A DNA stretch of 35,283 bases from Acidobacteriaceae bacterium (lineage in GTDB: Bacteria > Acidobacteriota > Terriglobia > Terriglobales > Acidobacteriaceae), in NCBI GenBank assembly GCA_031296325.1, contig JARLFY010000067.1, positions 1-35,283 of the forward strand. The letters are read 5' to 3'. Positions within the stretch are counted from its first letter, which is position 1. Each line of letters opens with the position of its first letter. This document shows, in pieces, positions 26,781 to 33,974 of this stretch. A program made the translations under genes and the position numbers. The notes below the pieces were generated by a model. It was not told the origin of the DNA. It did not search any database and saw only the letters and a program-made list of their open reading frames with translations.

Positions 26781-27926
26781 TCAGAGTTTTTTCGGACGGA
26801 TTGGTGGGGTCTCGCGGTAGAGGCGCAGCTCGCGCGGAGAGCGTTCGGCGCGCAACTGGCCTGCGAGGTGGAGCGTGGCACCACTGCGCAGCGGTGTGGC
26901 GGACTCGCCTGCGTTGGGAGACAGCCCGGCCAGAGCGAGCAGGCGGGCCGTCTCGTCGAAGCTGAGGCGTGCGCCCAAAGATCGCGCCGCTGCACGCACA
27001 ACCCGGCGGCGCAGGGCAGCGTCGAGCGGACGCAGGCGGTCGATCTCGATGGCGACAGAGTTGGACTCTCCCGCCGCAGTGCTGACGGCGCGGCCTCCTC
27101 CGCGAACCGGCTTGCCGGGAAGAAGAAGCTGCGACAGGATTCGGTTCAGCTCGGATTGCCAGCGCGCCTCGTCCTCGCGCGCCAGCTCGGCGAGGTTGGC
27201 CAGAGCCTGATCGATGGCCGGATTCTCCTCGCGCAGAACGGGCAGAATGGAGTGGCGAATGCGGTTGCGCGTGAAGGCCTCATCCGCGTTCGAGCTGTCG
27301 GTGCGCCAAGGCTGGTTGCGCGATTCGAGGAAGGCAACGAGATCGCTGCGGCGCACCCCAAGCAGCGGGCGAAGAATCCTTCCTGTGCGACGCCCCTGTG
27401 CCCCCGCATTCAACTCCCCCGCGCTGGCTTCGACTAGAACGACGGGGTGAATTCCGCTGAGTCCCTCGGTCCAGGCTCCTCGCACCAGCTTCATCAGAAC
27501 CGTCTCGGCCTGATCGTCCAGAGTGTGCGCGGTGAGGATCGAGTCGGCGGCTCCATCAACGATGAGCTGGCGGAAGAACCCATAGCGAAGGTTGCGCGCG
27601 GCCTCCTCGACCGTCTCGGTCTGTCCGGCGGCGCGGGCCTGCGCGAGACGCTCGGGAACGCTGGCGCGCTGGATGTGCAGCGGGACCTCCAGCCGCGCGC
27701 ATAGCTCCTCGACGAAGGCGAGATCGGCGTCGGCGTCTTCTCCGCGCAATCCGTGGTGGACGTGTACTGCCGACAGGCCCACGCCGAGAGCGTTGCGCGG
27801 CTGCGTGTTCGCCGCATGGAGCAGAAGCAGCAGAGCGACGGAATCCGCGCCTCCCGATACGGCCGCGCAGAGGCGGTCTCCCGGACGAATGGTGCTGCGA
27901 TCCAGCGTTGGAACAGAGTTTGTCAT
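26781..27926 (-). CDS. tilS: tRNA(Ile)-lysidine synthetase
   Basis: TilS attaches lysine to cytidine 34 of tRNA-Ile(CAU), changing its codon from AUG to AUA. The 381-residue product has the PP-loop motif AVSGGADSVALL near residues 22-33. The family blocks VHVHHGLRGEDADAD and ILTAHTLDDQAETVLMKLVRG follow, as do the TilS C-terminal region signals. The ATG at 27926 (MTNSVPTL) is chosen over an upstream frame start at 28019 because the conserved domain starts soon after. No clear ribosome-binding site is seen. It is divergent from ispD. Confidence 0.94.
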   Translation of the reverse strand: MTNSVPTLDRSTIRPGDRLCAAVSGGADSVALLLLLHAANTQPRNALGVGLSAVHVHHGLRGEDADADLAFVEELCARLEVPLHIQRASVPERLAQARAAGQTETVEEAARNLRYGFFRQLIVDGAADSILTAHTLDDQAETVLMKLVRGAWTEGLSGIHPVVLVEASAGELNAGAQGRRTGRILRPLLGVRRSDLVAFLESRNQPWRTDSSNADEAFTRNRIRHSILPVLREENPAIDQALANLAELAREDEARWQSELNRILSQLLLPGKPVRGGGRAVSTAAGESNSVAIEIDRLRPLDAALRRRVVRAAARSLGARLSFDETARLLALAGLSPNAGESATPLRSGATLHLAGQLRAERSPRELRLYRETPPIRPKKL

Positions 27927-27986
27927 CGAGACTTTATGGTACTGCGAGCCAGCGTCTCTGTAATGCAAACCAATGGAACATGGACG

Positions 27987-28030
27987 TTGCAAAATAATTT
28001 GCAACTGAAGACGCGACAATCTTGTATACT
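27987..28030 (+). promoter_or_regulatory. Dyad and -10 element in the tilS/ispD divergent region
   Basis: A perfect dyad TTGCAAA-ATAA-TTTGCAA covers 27987-28004. A good -10 hexamer TATACT lies at 28025-28030, ten bases before the ispD ATG. The TTGCAA of the right arm would be a -35 with an overlong 20-bp spacer. The dyad is placed where a regulator would overlap the -35 of ispD. Confidence 0.45.
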
Positions 28031-28039
28031 TCGTTGGCT

Positions 28040-28783
28040 ATGCGAGTCTTTGTGATACTTCCGGCGGCAGGGATTGGGACGAGGATGTCCGTGGGCGGCG
28101 GCGGGGCGAATTCGCCCGCCACTCCGAAGCAGTTTCTAACCATTGCAGGAGTGCCCGTACTGGTGCACTGCCTGCGCGCGTTCCTTGCAGTCGAACGCGT
28201 CGAGGCGATCTACGTCGCGGTGCGCGCGACCGAGATCAAGCGCGTTCAAGCGGAGGTTGAAGAGTTCGGTCTGGGCAGCAAGATCCACGTCGTCGAAGGA
28301 GGCGACCAGCGTCAGCAATCGGTATCCAATGCGCTGACCCAACTCGTCGCTGAGAATAACTGCGGCGAGGACGACGTTGTTCTGGTACACGACGCAGCGC
28401 GGCCGCTGATCGGCGTCGGCACGATCAATCGCACGATTGACGCCATCGCCGAGCATGGCGCGGCCATCGTCGGGCTGCCCGCCGTCGACACCATCAAACA
28501 GGTGGAACGCACCTCACAGGGAGCGCTCATCACGGCGACGATTCCCCGCGAACTCATCGTGCAGGCGCAGACGCCACAGGGAGCGCGCTGCGGGTTGCTG
28601 CGCCGCGCCTTCGCCGAGGCCGTCGCCGACGAGTTCTCCGGCACAGACGAGGCCAGTCTGCTGGAACGCTCGGGAATCCCCGTAGCCGTCGTCCCCGGTT
28701 CGGCAAAAAACTTCAAGATCACCCAGCCCGGAGATCTGGAACTGGCAGAGTTCTACCTCGGCCAGCAGACGAGAAAGGCTTAA
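28040..28783 (+). CDS. ispD: 2-C-methyl-D-erythritol 4-phosphate cytidylyltransferase
   Basis: IspD adds CMP to MEP in the non-mevalonate isoprenoid pathway. The 247-residue product begins MRVFVILPAAGIGTRM, the nucleotide-binding signature. It continues with PKQFLTIAGVPVL, VLVHDAARPLI and a normal C-terminus up to NFKITQPGDLELAEF. The ATG at 28040 is preferred over a TTG at 28022 because the family starts at this position. There is no Shine-Dalgarno sequence and the likely -10 lies very close, so a leaderless mRNA is possible. The last codon and stop (GCT TAA) fall inside the left inverted repeat of the GxxExxY element. Confidence 0.96.
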   Translation: MRVFVILPAAGIGTRMSVGGGGANSPATPKQFLTIAGVPVLVHCLRAFLAVERVEAIYVAVRATEIKRVQAEVEEFGLGSKIHVVEGGDQRQQSVSNALTQLVAENNCGEDDVVLVHDAARPLIGVGTINRTIDAIAEHGAAIVGLPAVDTIKQVERTSQGALITATIPRELIVQAQTPQGARCGLLRRAFAEAVADEFSGTDEASLLERSGIPVAVVPGSAKNFKITQPGDLELAEFYLGQQTRKA

Positions 28784-28800
28784 CACCGATTGACATCGAT
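28774..28800 (-). repeat. Left inverted terminal repeat of the GxxExxY element
   Basis: AAAGGCTTAACACCGATTGA and the following CATCGAT form the inverse of 29253-29279 with one mismatch. The unit contains an imperfect internal duplication (ACACCGAT, then ACATCGAT). It overlaps the end of ispD. Confidence 0.8.
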
Positions 28801-28837
28801 CAAAGGCAAAAGCTGATGATTGATGCAAAGGATTAAA

Positions 28838-29307
28838 ATGATGGATGCGGAGGAACGACCAGTTCGGGGCAAGCACGACGATCTAACGCAGAAGATCATT
28901 GGAGTCTTCTACGATGTTTATAACGAGTTGGGCTATGGTTTTCTGGAGTCGGTCTATCGCGAAGCCATGCATCTCGCTCTAGGACAGGTGCACTAAACGT
29001 GCAGACTGAAGTTCCAATTCAAGTTCAGTTTCGCGGGGAATTAATCGGTGTATTCCGAGCCGATCTGGTTGTAAACGAATCTATTCTTTTAGAGCTAAAG
29101 ACCTGTAACGCACTCGTTCGAGAACACGAGTCACAGACGCTGAACTACCTAAGAGCTACAAATATCGAGGTGGCATTGTTGATGAACTTTGGCCCAACGG
29201 CCCGATTCAAACGGTTGGTATTGAGCAATGATCTCAAAAGATCCAAAGACAAATCGGTGTCAATCGGTGTTAAGCCTTTTCAGACTGTACCAGAGGTAAA
29301 TCAATGA
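28838..29307 (+). pseudogene. GxxExxY family protein (PD-(D/E)XK-like), frameshifted
   Basis: The 5' part (28838-28996) reads MMDAEERPVRGKHDDLTQKI, then IGVFYDVYNELGYGFLESVYREAMHLAL in two pieces, which carries the family-naming G-x-x-E-x-x-Y motif (GFLESVY). It stops at TAA 28994-28996. The rest of the domain continues in another frame from about 28981 as RTGALNVQTEVPIQVQFRGE and then FRADLVV and LLELKT, giving the D...ExK nuclease-like core. It ends in LNYLRATNIEVALLMNFGP and FKRLVL. One missing base near 28979-28981 explains the break. AAAGGAT precedes the ATG. An inverted repeat frames it, and the right repeat encodes the SVSIGVKP tail. The function of the family is unknown; PDDEXK_3 membership is established. 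Confidence 0.88.
29253..29279 (+). repeat. Right inverted terminal repeat of the GxxExxY element
   Basis: ATCGGTGTCAATCGGTGTTA followed by AGCCTTT is the inverse of the left repeat at 28774-28800. It lies in the 3' end of the GxxExxY reading frame and just before ispF. Confidence 0.8.
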
Positions 29308-29927
29308 GTATGAGAATTGGATATGGCTTTGACTCGCACCTGTTCAAGGCGGGAGTTCCGCTGGTGATTGGCGGGCTGGCGATCGAGCACGACGAGGGAC
29401 TTGCGGGCCACTCCGACGGCGACGTTCTGCTGCACGCCATCACCGACGCACTGCTGGGAGCGGTCTCGGCGGGAGATATTGGATCGTTCTTTCCTCCCAA
29501 CGATCCGCGCTGGAAGGGCGCAGCCTCAAGCGTCTTCCTGCAAACGGCGCTCGAAGAGATTGCCACGGCGGGATACAAGATCGTCAACATCGACACGGTG
29601 TTGATTATGGCGCGGCCCAAGATCTCGCCCATCGCCGGGGAGTTGCGCGAGCGCGTGGCGGAGTTGCTGGGAGTCAAACCCGGCGAAGTCGGCATCAAAG
29701 CCAAGACGCCCGAGGGACTAGGTTTGGATCACACCGCCGTCGCACACTGCACCGTGCTGCTGGAGAGTCTGGATGGTCCGGACACGCTGGGCCGCATGGC
29801 CGCCAGCGCCGACGCAGGCTCCGAGGAGGAGTTGAACGCTGTAGTGGAGGGGCTGATCGGCGACGCACACGACCTCTCCGCGCTGGGGCGCAAGATCAAG
29901 CCCTTCGATACCGATGACCTGACTTAG
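29304..29927 (+). CDS. ispF: 2-C-methyl-D-erythritol 2,4-cyclodiphosphate synthase
   Basis: IspF cyclises CDP-ME 2-phosphate with loss of CMP. Metal ligands are present: Asp10 and His12 in GYGFDSHLF and His44 in LLHAITDALLG. The AGHSDGDV block and KAKTPEGLG (Thr135/Glu137, CMP contact) are clear. The usual following GRxEGIA block is replaced by LDHTAVAHC. The protein is 207 residues against about 158 for the family, because of a C-terminal extension from about residue 156 (GPDTLGRMAASADAGSEEEL...). GAGGT lies seven bases before the ATG. It would be adjacent to ispD but for the inserted GxxExxY element. Confidence 0.94.
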   Translation: MSMRIGYGFDSHLFKAGVPLVIGGLAIEHDEGLAGHSDGDVLLHAITDALLGAVSAGDIGSFFPPNDPRWKGAASSVFLQTALEEIATAGYKIVNIDTVLIMARPKISPIAGELRERVAELLGVKPGEVGIKAKTPEGLGLDHTAVAHCTVLLESLDGPDTLGRMAASADAGSEEELNAVVEGLIGDAHDLSALGRKIKPFDTDDLT

Positions 29928-29952
29928 GCATTGGTCGGCGATGGAAGAAAAG

Positions 29953-29977
29953 AGGCTTAATACCAATCTTCACCGAG
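29953..29977 (-). repeat. Degenerate copy of the GxxExxY-associated repeat
   Basis: AGGCTTAATACCAATCTTCA followed by CCGAG matches 19 of 25 positions of the repeat at 28775-28799. On the minus strand it can be read as PSVKIGIKPLF, similar to the SVSIGVKPF tail of the GxxExxY gene. It may be the remnant of another element. Confidence 0.45.
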
Positions 29978-30150
29978 GGCCCCGATTTTTGAAGGCAAAT
30001 GCGATTTAAATCGCGGCGGTTTGCGACTTCCTCAGTCGCCTTCGCCGCGCTCCAAATGTACGAGGGCGAATTTTCTGGCAGCATGGGATCAAGCCCAATG
30101 CGTTATGAATTCGCTCTACAAAATCAGCGTAAGTTTTTCTGTAGCAGGAG

Positions 30151-30432
30151 ATGGAAATTTTGAGCAGTGAAACAGAAGTCGAGTTTTTGGCGGTCGTAAC
30201 GGATATTCGAATGGAGTCGCAGGAGGGCGCGTCGTCGCGCTGGCAGATGACGCTTAGTCGCACCGGCTTTGCCGCTGGCGATGTTGGAGTACTCCACGCC
30301 GTCTCGCGCAGCGGAACGAAGATTGTGGTTCCCGTGCTGGAGGTTATCGTCGACGAGGCGGGCGATCTGTGGCATGTAGTGGAAAAGCCACTGGCCGCTG
30401 GCACCGATGTCGCTGGTCGCGTAACCCGCTGA
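30151..30432 (+). CDS. Small hypothetical protein
   Basis: I do not recognise this 93-residue product (MEILSSETEVEFLAVVTDIR...). It looks soluble and beta-rich, with regular strands such as TKIVVPVLEVIVD and DLWHVVEKPL. AGGAG lies directly against the ATG at 30151, which is too close. A TTG at 30160 has the same AGGAG nine bases upstream and may be the real start. It lies between ispF and the DUF4254 gene, all on the plus strand. Codon composition looks coding. Confidence 0.6.
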   Translation: MEILSSETEVEFLAVVTDIRMESQEGASSRWQMTLSRTGFAAGDVGVLHAVSRSGTKIVVPVLEVIVDEAGDLWHVVEKPLAAGTDVAGRVTR

Positions 30433-30531
30433 ACGCACGATGGGAAGCACCGAAAATTGTTACGCATGGAAACGAACCCGCAGTGCTGATACAGTGAGAT
30501 GGGTTCGCCCACGAAGGATCATAGAACGGCA

Positions 30532-31137
30532 ATGTTGAACGCACTGGAAATTACGCGCCTGCACGATGAAGCCACTCTGCGCTGGCATCAGGCCCCCCCG
30601 GCACAGCCCATGCCCTCGCTCGCTCCCGACGCAAGCCTGATCGATCTCGCGCTGGCTCATCACCGCGCCAACTTCGACCTGTGGCACGAGGAGGACAAGG
30701 CGCGAGAACCCGACGTCTCCGATGCCTGCATCACCCGCGTCAAGCACGCCATCGACGCTCTCAACCAGAGGCGCAACGATCTGGTCGAGGCGATGGATCG
30801 CATGTTGCTGACCGACGCCGGGGCGCAGAACCCCAACGCCCCGCTGCACTCCGAATCGCCCGGACTGATCATTGATCGGCTGTCGATTCTCGCGCTGAAG
30901 ATCTACCACACCGCTGAGGAGACGATGCGCCCCACAGCCTCCGACGCGCACCACCAGAAGAATCTGGCCCGCCTCGCCCTGCTTCAGGAACAGCGCTCCG
31001 ATCTGGCCTCCTGTCTCGACCGACTCTGGCAAGAGGTTCTCGCTGGCTGTCGTCGCTTCAAGCTTTATCGCCAGCTCAAAATGTACAACGACCCGGAGTT
31101 GAACCCTGCGGTTTACTCCCACAAAACATGTAGATAA
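30532..31137 (+). CDS. DUF4254 family protein
   Basis: The 201-residue, largely helical product begins MLNALEITRLHDEATLRWH. It has the DUF4254-type blocks LIDLALAHHRANFDLWHEEDKAR, RRNDLVEAMD and SESPGLIIDRLSILALKIYH. DUF4254 proteins are of unknown function; in other bacteria they are often seen near lipopolysaccharide-core glycosyltransferases, which are not present here. An in-frame start at 30499 is possible, but the family similarity begins near MLNA. No strong ribosome-binding site is seen at either. Confidence 0.75.
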   Translation: MLNALEITRLHDEATLRWHQAPPAQPMPSLAPDASLIDLALAHHRANFDLWHEEDKAREPDVSDACITRVKHAIDALNQRRNDLVEAMDRMLLTDAGAQNPNAPLHSESPGLIIDRLSILALKIYHTAEETMRPTASDAHHQKNLARLALLQEQRSDLASCLDRLWQEVLAGCRRFKLYRQLKMYNDPELNPAVYSHKTCR

Positions 31138-31157
31138 GCGATTCTCAGACGGAGGGG

Positions 31158-31186
31158 TTGACCTTCTCGTAGTAGTTGCGTATAAA
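31158..31186 (+). promoter_or_regulatory. Sigma-70-type promoter for the TPR protein gene
   Basis: TTGACC (31158-31163) and TATAAA (31181-31186) are separated by exactly 17 bases, close to the housekeeping consensus. The start site would be near 31193, leaving a 5' leader of about 170 bases before the ATG at 31363. Confidence 0.6.
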
Positions 31187-31362
31187 ACCGGAACATGCAC
31201 AGACGATAGAGTCTGGATGCCAACCAGCATTCTTCCTCCAAGTCCTGCGCATCTGGAAGGCATCCTAAACCGGCCAACGGCAACCGCTCACTCCGGCTGC
31301 CAGAGCAACTAACCGGCCAAACGATCTGGCACGAGCAATACTCAGACAGGAACCGCATCCCG

Positions 31363-31917
31363 ATGAAGACCGCAACTGCTTCCGCCCCCACTAAACGTCC
31401 CCGCACACTGGCTGGCACTGTTCCGCCCCCGGCTAACGGCACGCGCGCCCTCGCTCTCAGCAACTACGAGGCCGCCCTGCGCCTGATGCAGAACGGAAAA
31501 TTTGATCAGGCCAGCGAAGCCTTGCGGTTGTTACTCCCCACCAGTCCCGCAGACCTGACCGAGCGCATCCGCATGTATATCAACGCCTGCGCCCAGCAGA
31601 TCGTCAAGGAAAAGAAGACGTTTCTCTCCGGCGAGGAGCAGTACGACTACGCCATCAGCCTGCTGAACGAAGGTCACTACGACGATGCGCGCAGCCAACT
31701 CCAGCAGATCGCCAGCGAAACCCCACAGGCCGACTACGCCTTCTATGGTCTGGCCGTTCTGGCCAGCATGACCGGCGACTCGCATCACTGCCTTGAACAC
31801 CTCACCGAGTCCATCCGGCTGAACCCGCGCAATCGCATTCAGGCGCGCGCCGACTCCGACTTTCAAGACATGGCCGACGATCCACGATTTACCGAACTAC
31901 TCTACCCCGAGGTCTAG
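31363..31917 (+). CDS. Tetratricopeptide-repeat protein
   Basis: The 184-residue product has a basic, Pro/Ala-rich N-terminus (about residues 1-28). It then has TPR-like helical pairs: ALSNYEAALRLMQNGKFDQASEALR (in pieces, about 31-57), YDYAISLLNEGHYDDARSQL (about 94-113) and DYAFYGLAVLASMTGDSHHCLEHLTESIRL (about 122-152). TPRs mediate protein contacts. AGGAA lies about ten bases before the ATG and a good promoter lies upstream. No signal peptide is seen, so it is probably cytoplasmic. Partner unknown. Confidence 0.75.
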   Translation: MKTATASAPTKRPRTLAGTVPPPANGTRALALSNYEAALRLMQNGKFDQASEALRLLLPTSPADLTERIRMYINACAQQIVKEKKTFLSGEEQYDYAISLLNEGHYDDARSQLQQIASETPQADYAFYGLAVLASMTGDSHHCLEHLTESIRLNPRNRIQARADSDFQDMADDPRFTELLYPEV

Positions 31918-31970
31918 GCGGTATCGACCTATAGCTCTTTTGTAATTGCAGTTGTCCTTGCCTGTTTCTG

Positions 31971-32007
31971 TTTGTCATTCCGCAGCGCAGCGGAGGAATC
32001 TGCTTTT
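31971..32007 (+). repeat. CATTCCG dispersed repeat, left arm of an inverted pair (copy G)
   Basis: The 37 bases begin TTTGTCATTCCGCAGCGCAG and are the perfect inverse of 32085-32121. This pair alone carries the GCGCAGC loop variant. The 77-base spacer holds a GTTGCGGTTG motif repeated. Confidence 0.9.
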
Positions 32008-32084
32008 GCCGTTGCGGTTGTCTTTGCTGTTGCGGTTGTTTTATAGAATTTTCCCCAAGGGGATAGATTTCCGTGGTGCGAACA

Positions 32085-32170
32085 AAAAGCAGATTCCTCC
32101 GCTGCGCTGCGGAATGACAAACAAAAGACTGCGGAATGACAAACAAAAGACTGCGGAATGACAAACAAAG
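32085..32170 (-). repeat. CATTCCG repeat, right arm plus 22-bp tandem array (copy H)
   Basis: After the 37-bp arm (32085-32121), a 22-bp unit CTGCGGAATGACAAACAAAA (plus two bases) recurs in register at 32107, 32129 and 32151. These are tandem half units of the same element, read on the minus strand as TTTGTCATTCCGCAG. Confidence 0.9.
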
Positions 32171-32244
32171 TTGCTCTATAGCAATAGTGAACTGTTTAAA
32201 GGGCCAACGCCTCGCTCTATACCAGCCCAAGCCGAAGGCTTAGG

Positions 32245-32610
32245 TCAGGCCAGACTGGCTCCTGCCGCCATCAGGGAGTGCAGCGCAAGGTCGTCCAAAA
32301 AGCTGATCTCCATACGAATGGAGACGATCTGGCCGAGTTCGGCTGCTAGACGGAGATACTTGCGCCGTGTGCAGAGTTCAGTCAGAGCCTCATGCCCGCT
32401 GCGCGTCAGTTCGACTCCGGTGGCGACGATCGCGGCGTAGAGATTGAGCACGGAACGAAGCTCAATCTCCACGCAGAACTCCATGCTGGTTGGCGAGGTC
32501 GGCTTGCGTTCGATGATCCAGCCGCCACAGTTGCAGAAGGCCGTCGTAAGGGAGGGGAGGATGCCATCGCGTTGTTCGTAGGTGAAGCTCTGAATCTCGA
32601 GCGATTGCAT
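32245..32610 (-). CDS. Conserved-looking hypothetical protein
   Basis: I do not recognise this 121-residue product (MQSLEIQSFTYEQRDGILPSL...). It alternates strands and helices: an N-terminal CNCGGWIIERKP stretch has two close cysteines, then the strand MEFCVEIELRSVLNLYAAIV and a helical end. The ATG at 32610 is preferred to an in-frame GTG at 32625. It lies downstream of scpB on the same strand, 139 bases away. It is plausible as a small PilZ-unrelated alpha/beta protein but has no assigned function. Confidence 0.6.
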   Translation of the reverse strand: MQSLEIQSFTYEQRDGILPSLTTAFCNCGGWIIERKPTSPTSMEFCVEIELRSVLNLYAAIVATGVELTRSGHEALTELCTRRKYLRLAAELGQIVSIRMEISFLDDLALHSLMAAGASLA

Positions 32611-32748
32611 AATAAGGGCGTCCACAGCGACTTGAAAAATTGTTTGCCGCTAGTGTATTCATCGACCCCTTTGCCCCAACTCGTGATGTCCTACGCGCAC
32701 AACAGTCACGTGACTAATGGCGATCTGGCGCGATCCTCGCGGCTGGCG

Positions 32749-33879
32749 TTATGAGGCCACGCCGCCTTGATCCTCGTCTTCCGGATCCGCTCCGGCCTGA
32801 ATCTCCGCCTCCACGGCCGAGGGATCATCGGTTACAGCGTCGTAGTTGGGAGGAAGCGAAGAGAGCCGACCGTCGATCGAAGCCTTGTCGCCAGTCTCAT
32901 CGGAGACGTTGTCCGCTGGGGCCAGATCGTTCTCCACCAGTGGCGCGTAGGCGTCGCGCACGGGCTGCTCGTCGGACGATTCGGGGGAACTGGATTCGGG
33001 CTGCTCGTGCTCGGCCATGACAATCTCCTCCTGCTCGGCCAGTTGTCCGGCCATCTTCTCAAACTCCTCAATCGAGGGTAGTTCAGCGACGTCGCGAAGG
33101 CCGAATTTAAGCAGGAACTCGCGCGTCGTCTTGTACAGGATTGGTCGCCCGATCACCTGCTTGCGTCCGGCGGTGGTAATCAGCTTGCGCGCCATCAGCG
33201 AGCCAAGAACGCCGCCTGAATCGACGCCGCGAATCTCGGAGATCTCGGGTGCCGTAACCGGCTGCTTGTAGGCCACCACGGCGAGCGTCTCCAACGCCTG
33301 AAGAGTCAGCTTCAGCGGCGGCTTCAGGCTGCGCACAAAACCGCGCACCGCATCGTGATACTCCGGCTTGGTGGCGAAACGGAATCCTCCCGCAACCTCG
33401 CGAATCTCCAGACCACGGTCGGAGGTCGAGTACTCGGCGATCAGCTCGTCGAGCAGAGTGCGGAAGTGAGCGCGCAACTTCGCCGCACGCATCCGCTCGG
33501 CCCGCGCAACCGCAGCCATGGTCGCTGCGTCCCGCGCGGCATTTGCCTGCGCCTCGGCTTCGGCCTGCTCTGCACTGACGGACTCGACAACATCAGCGGA
33601 GACCTCTTCCGTTGTAGGTGCGGGCGCAGAGGGCGCGTTGTCCGGCCCTGCTGCGGCATCAATCGGCGAGGAGTCGAGCTTTGACATCGCCTCAACATCG
33701 GCTTCGGACAGCGCGTCAGAAGCCGACTCCGGCTCGTCCAGCAGAAACGACTGCTGCGCCGATACGGCGCGATCCAGCTCGGCCTGAGCCTCCTGGCCCA
33801 ACAGACCCACTAGCTGCGCCAGAGTTACCGGCTCTTCAGCCGCATAGATTACCGCTTCGATCTTTGCTTTCAGGCTCAT
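32749..33879 (-). CDS. scpB: Segregation and condensation protein B, with inserted low-complexity segment
   Basis: ScpB is the kite subunit of the SMC-ScpAB condensin complex that compacts and segregates the chromosome. The protein starts MSLKAKIEAVIYAAEEPVTL (first winged helix). It is then interrupted by about 90 Ala/Glu/Ser-rich residues (about 40-132). It resumes with LLDELIAEYSTSDRGLEIRE and the well-conserved second winged helix (TLQALETLAVVAYKQPVTAP, RGVDSGGVLGSLMARKLI, GRPILYKTT). An acidic tail of about 100 residues ends it. At 376 residues it is about twice the usual length. scpA is not in the window. Confidence 0.93.
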   Translation of the reverse strand: MSLKAKIEAVIYAAEEPVTLAQLVGLLGQEAQAELDRAVSAQQSFLLDEPESASDALSEADVEAMSKLDSSPIDAAAGPDNAPSAPAPTTEEVSADVVESVSAEQAEAEAQANAARDAATMAAVARAERMRAAKLRAHFRTLLDELIAEYSTSDRGLEIREVAGGFRFATKPEYHDAVRGFVRSLKPPLKLTLQALETLAVVAYKQPVTAPEISEIRGVDSGGVLGSLMARKLITTAGRKQVIGRPILYKTTREFLLKFGLRDVAELPSIEEFEKMAGQLAEQEEIVMAEHEQPESSSPESSDEQPVRDAYAPLVENDLAPADNVSDETGDKASIDGRLSSLPPNYDAVTDDPSAVEAEIQAGADPEDEDQGGVAS

Positions 33880-33942
33880 AGGAATTCGTCAACGTTAAGC
33901 ATATCAACCCGCAGCCCCTCACGGGAGTTTTCCTGCCACAAA

Positions 33943-33974
33943 AAGGACGGCCCGCCGGTTAGCGAGCCATCCTT
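33943..33974 (-). terminator. Intrinsic terminator of the phosphate transporter gene
   Basis: On the minus strand AAGGATGGC and GCCGTCCTT pair fully (one G-U) around a 14-base loop, followed by TTTTTGTGG. It lies 66 bases after the stop of the PiT gene and before scpB. Confidence 0.8.

Noticed and set aside
26773-26784. Palindrome CTGAGCGCTCAG at the end of tilS
   Set aside because: Short, overlapping the stop codon, and without a U-tract on the minus strand; not supportable as a terminator.
31929-32168. Small ORFs across the CATTCCG repeats (products with FRSAAEES / CHSAAQRRN)
   Set aside because: They are translations of the dispersed repeat and recur wherever the repeat occurs, so they are not genes.
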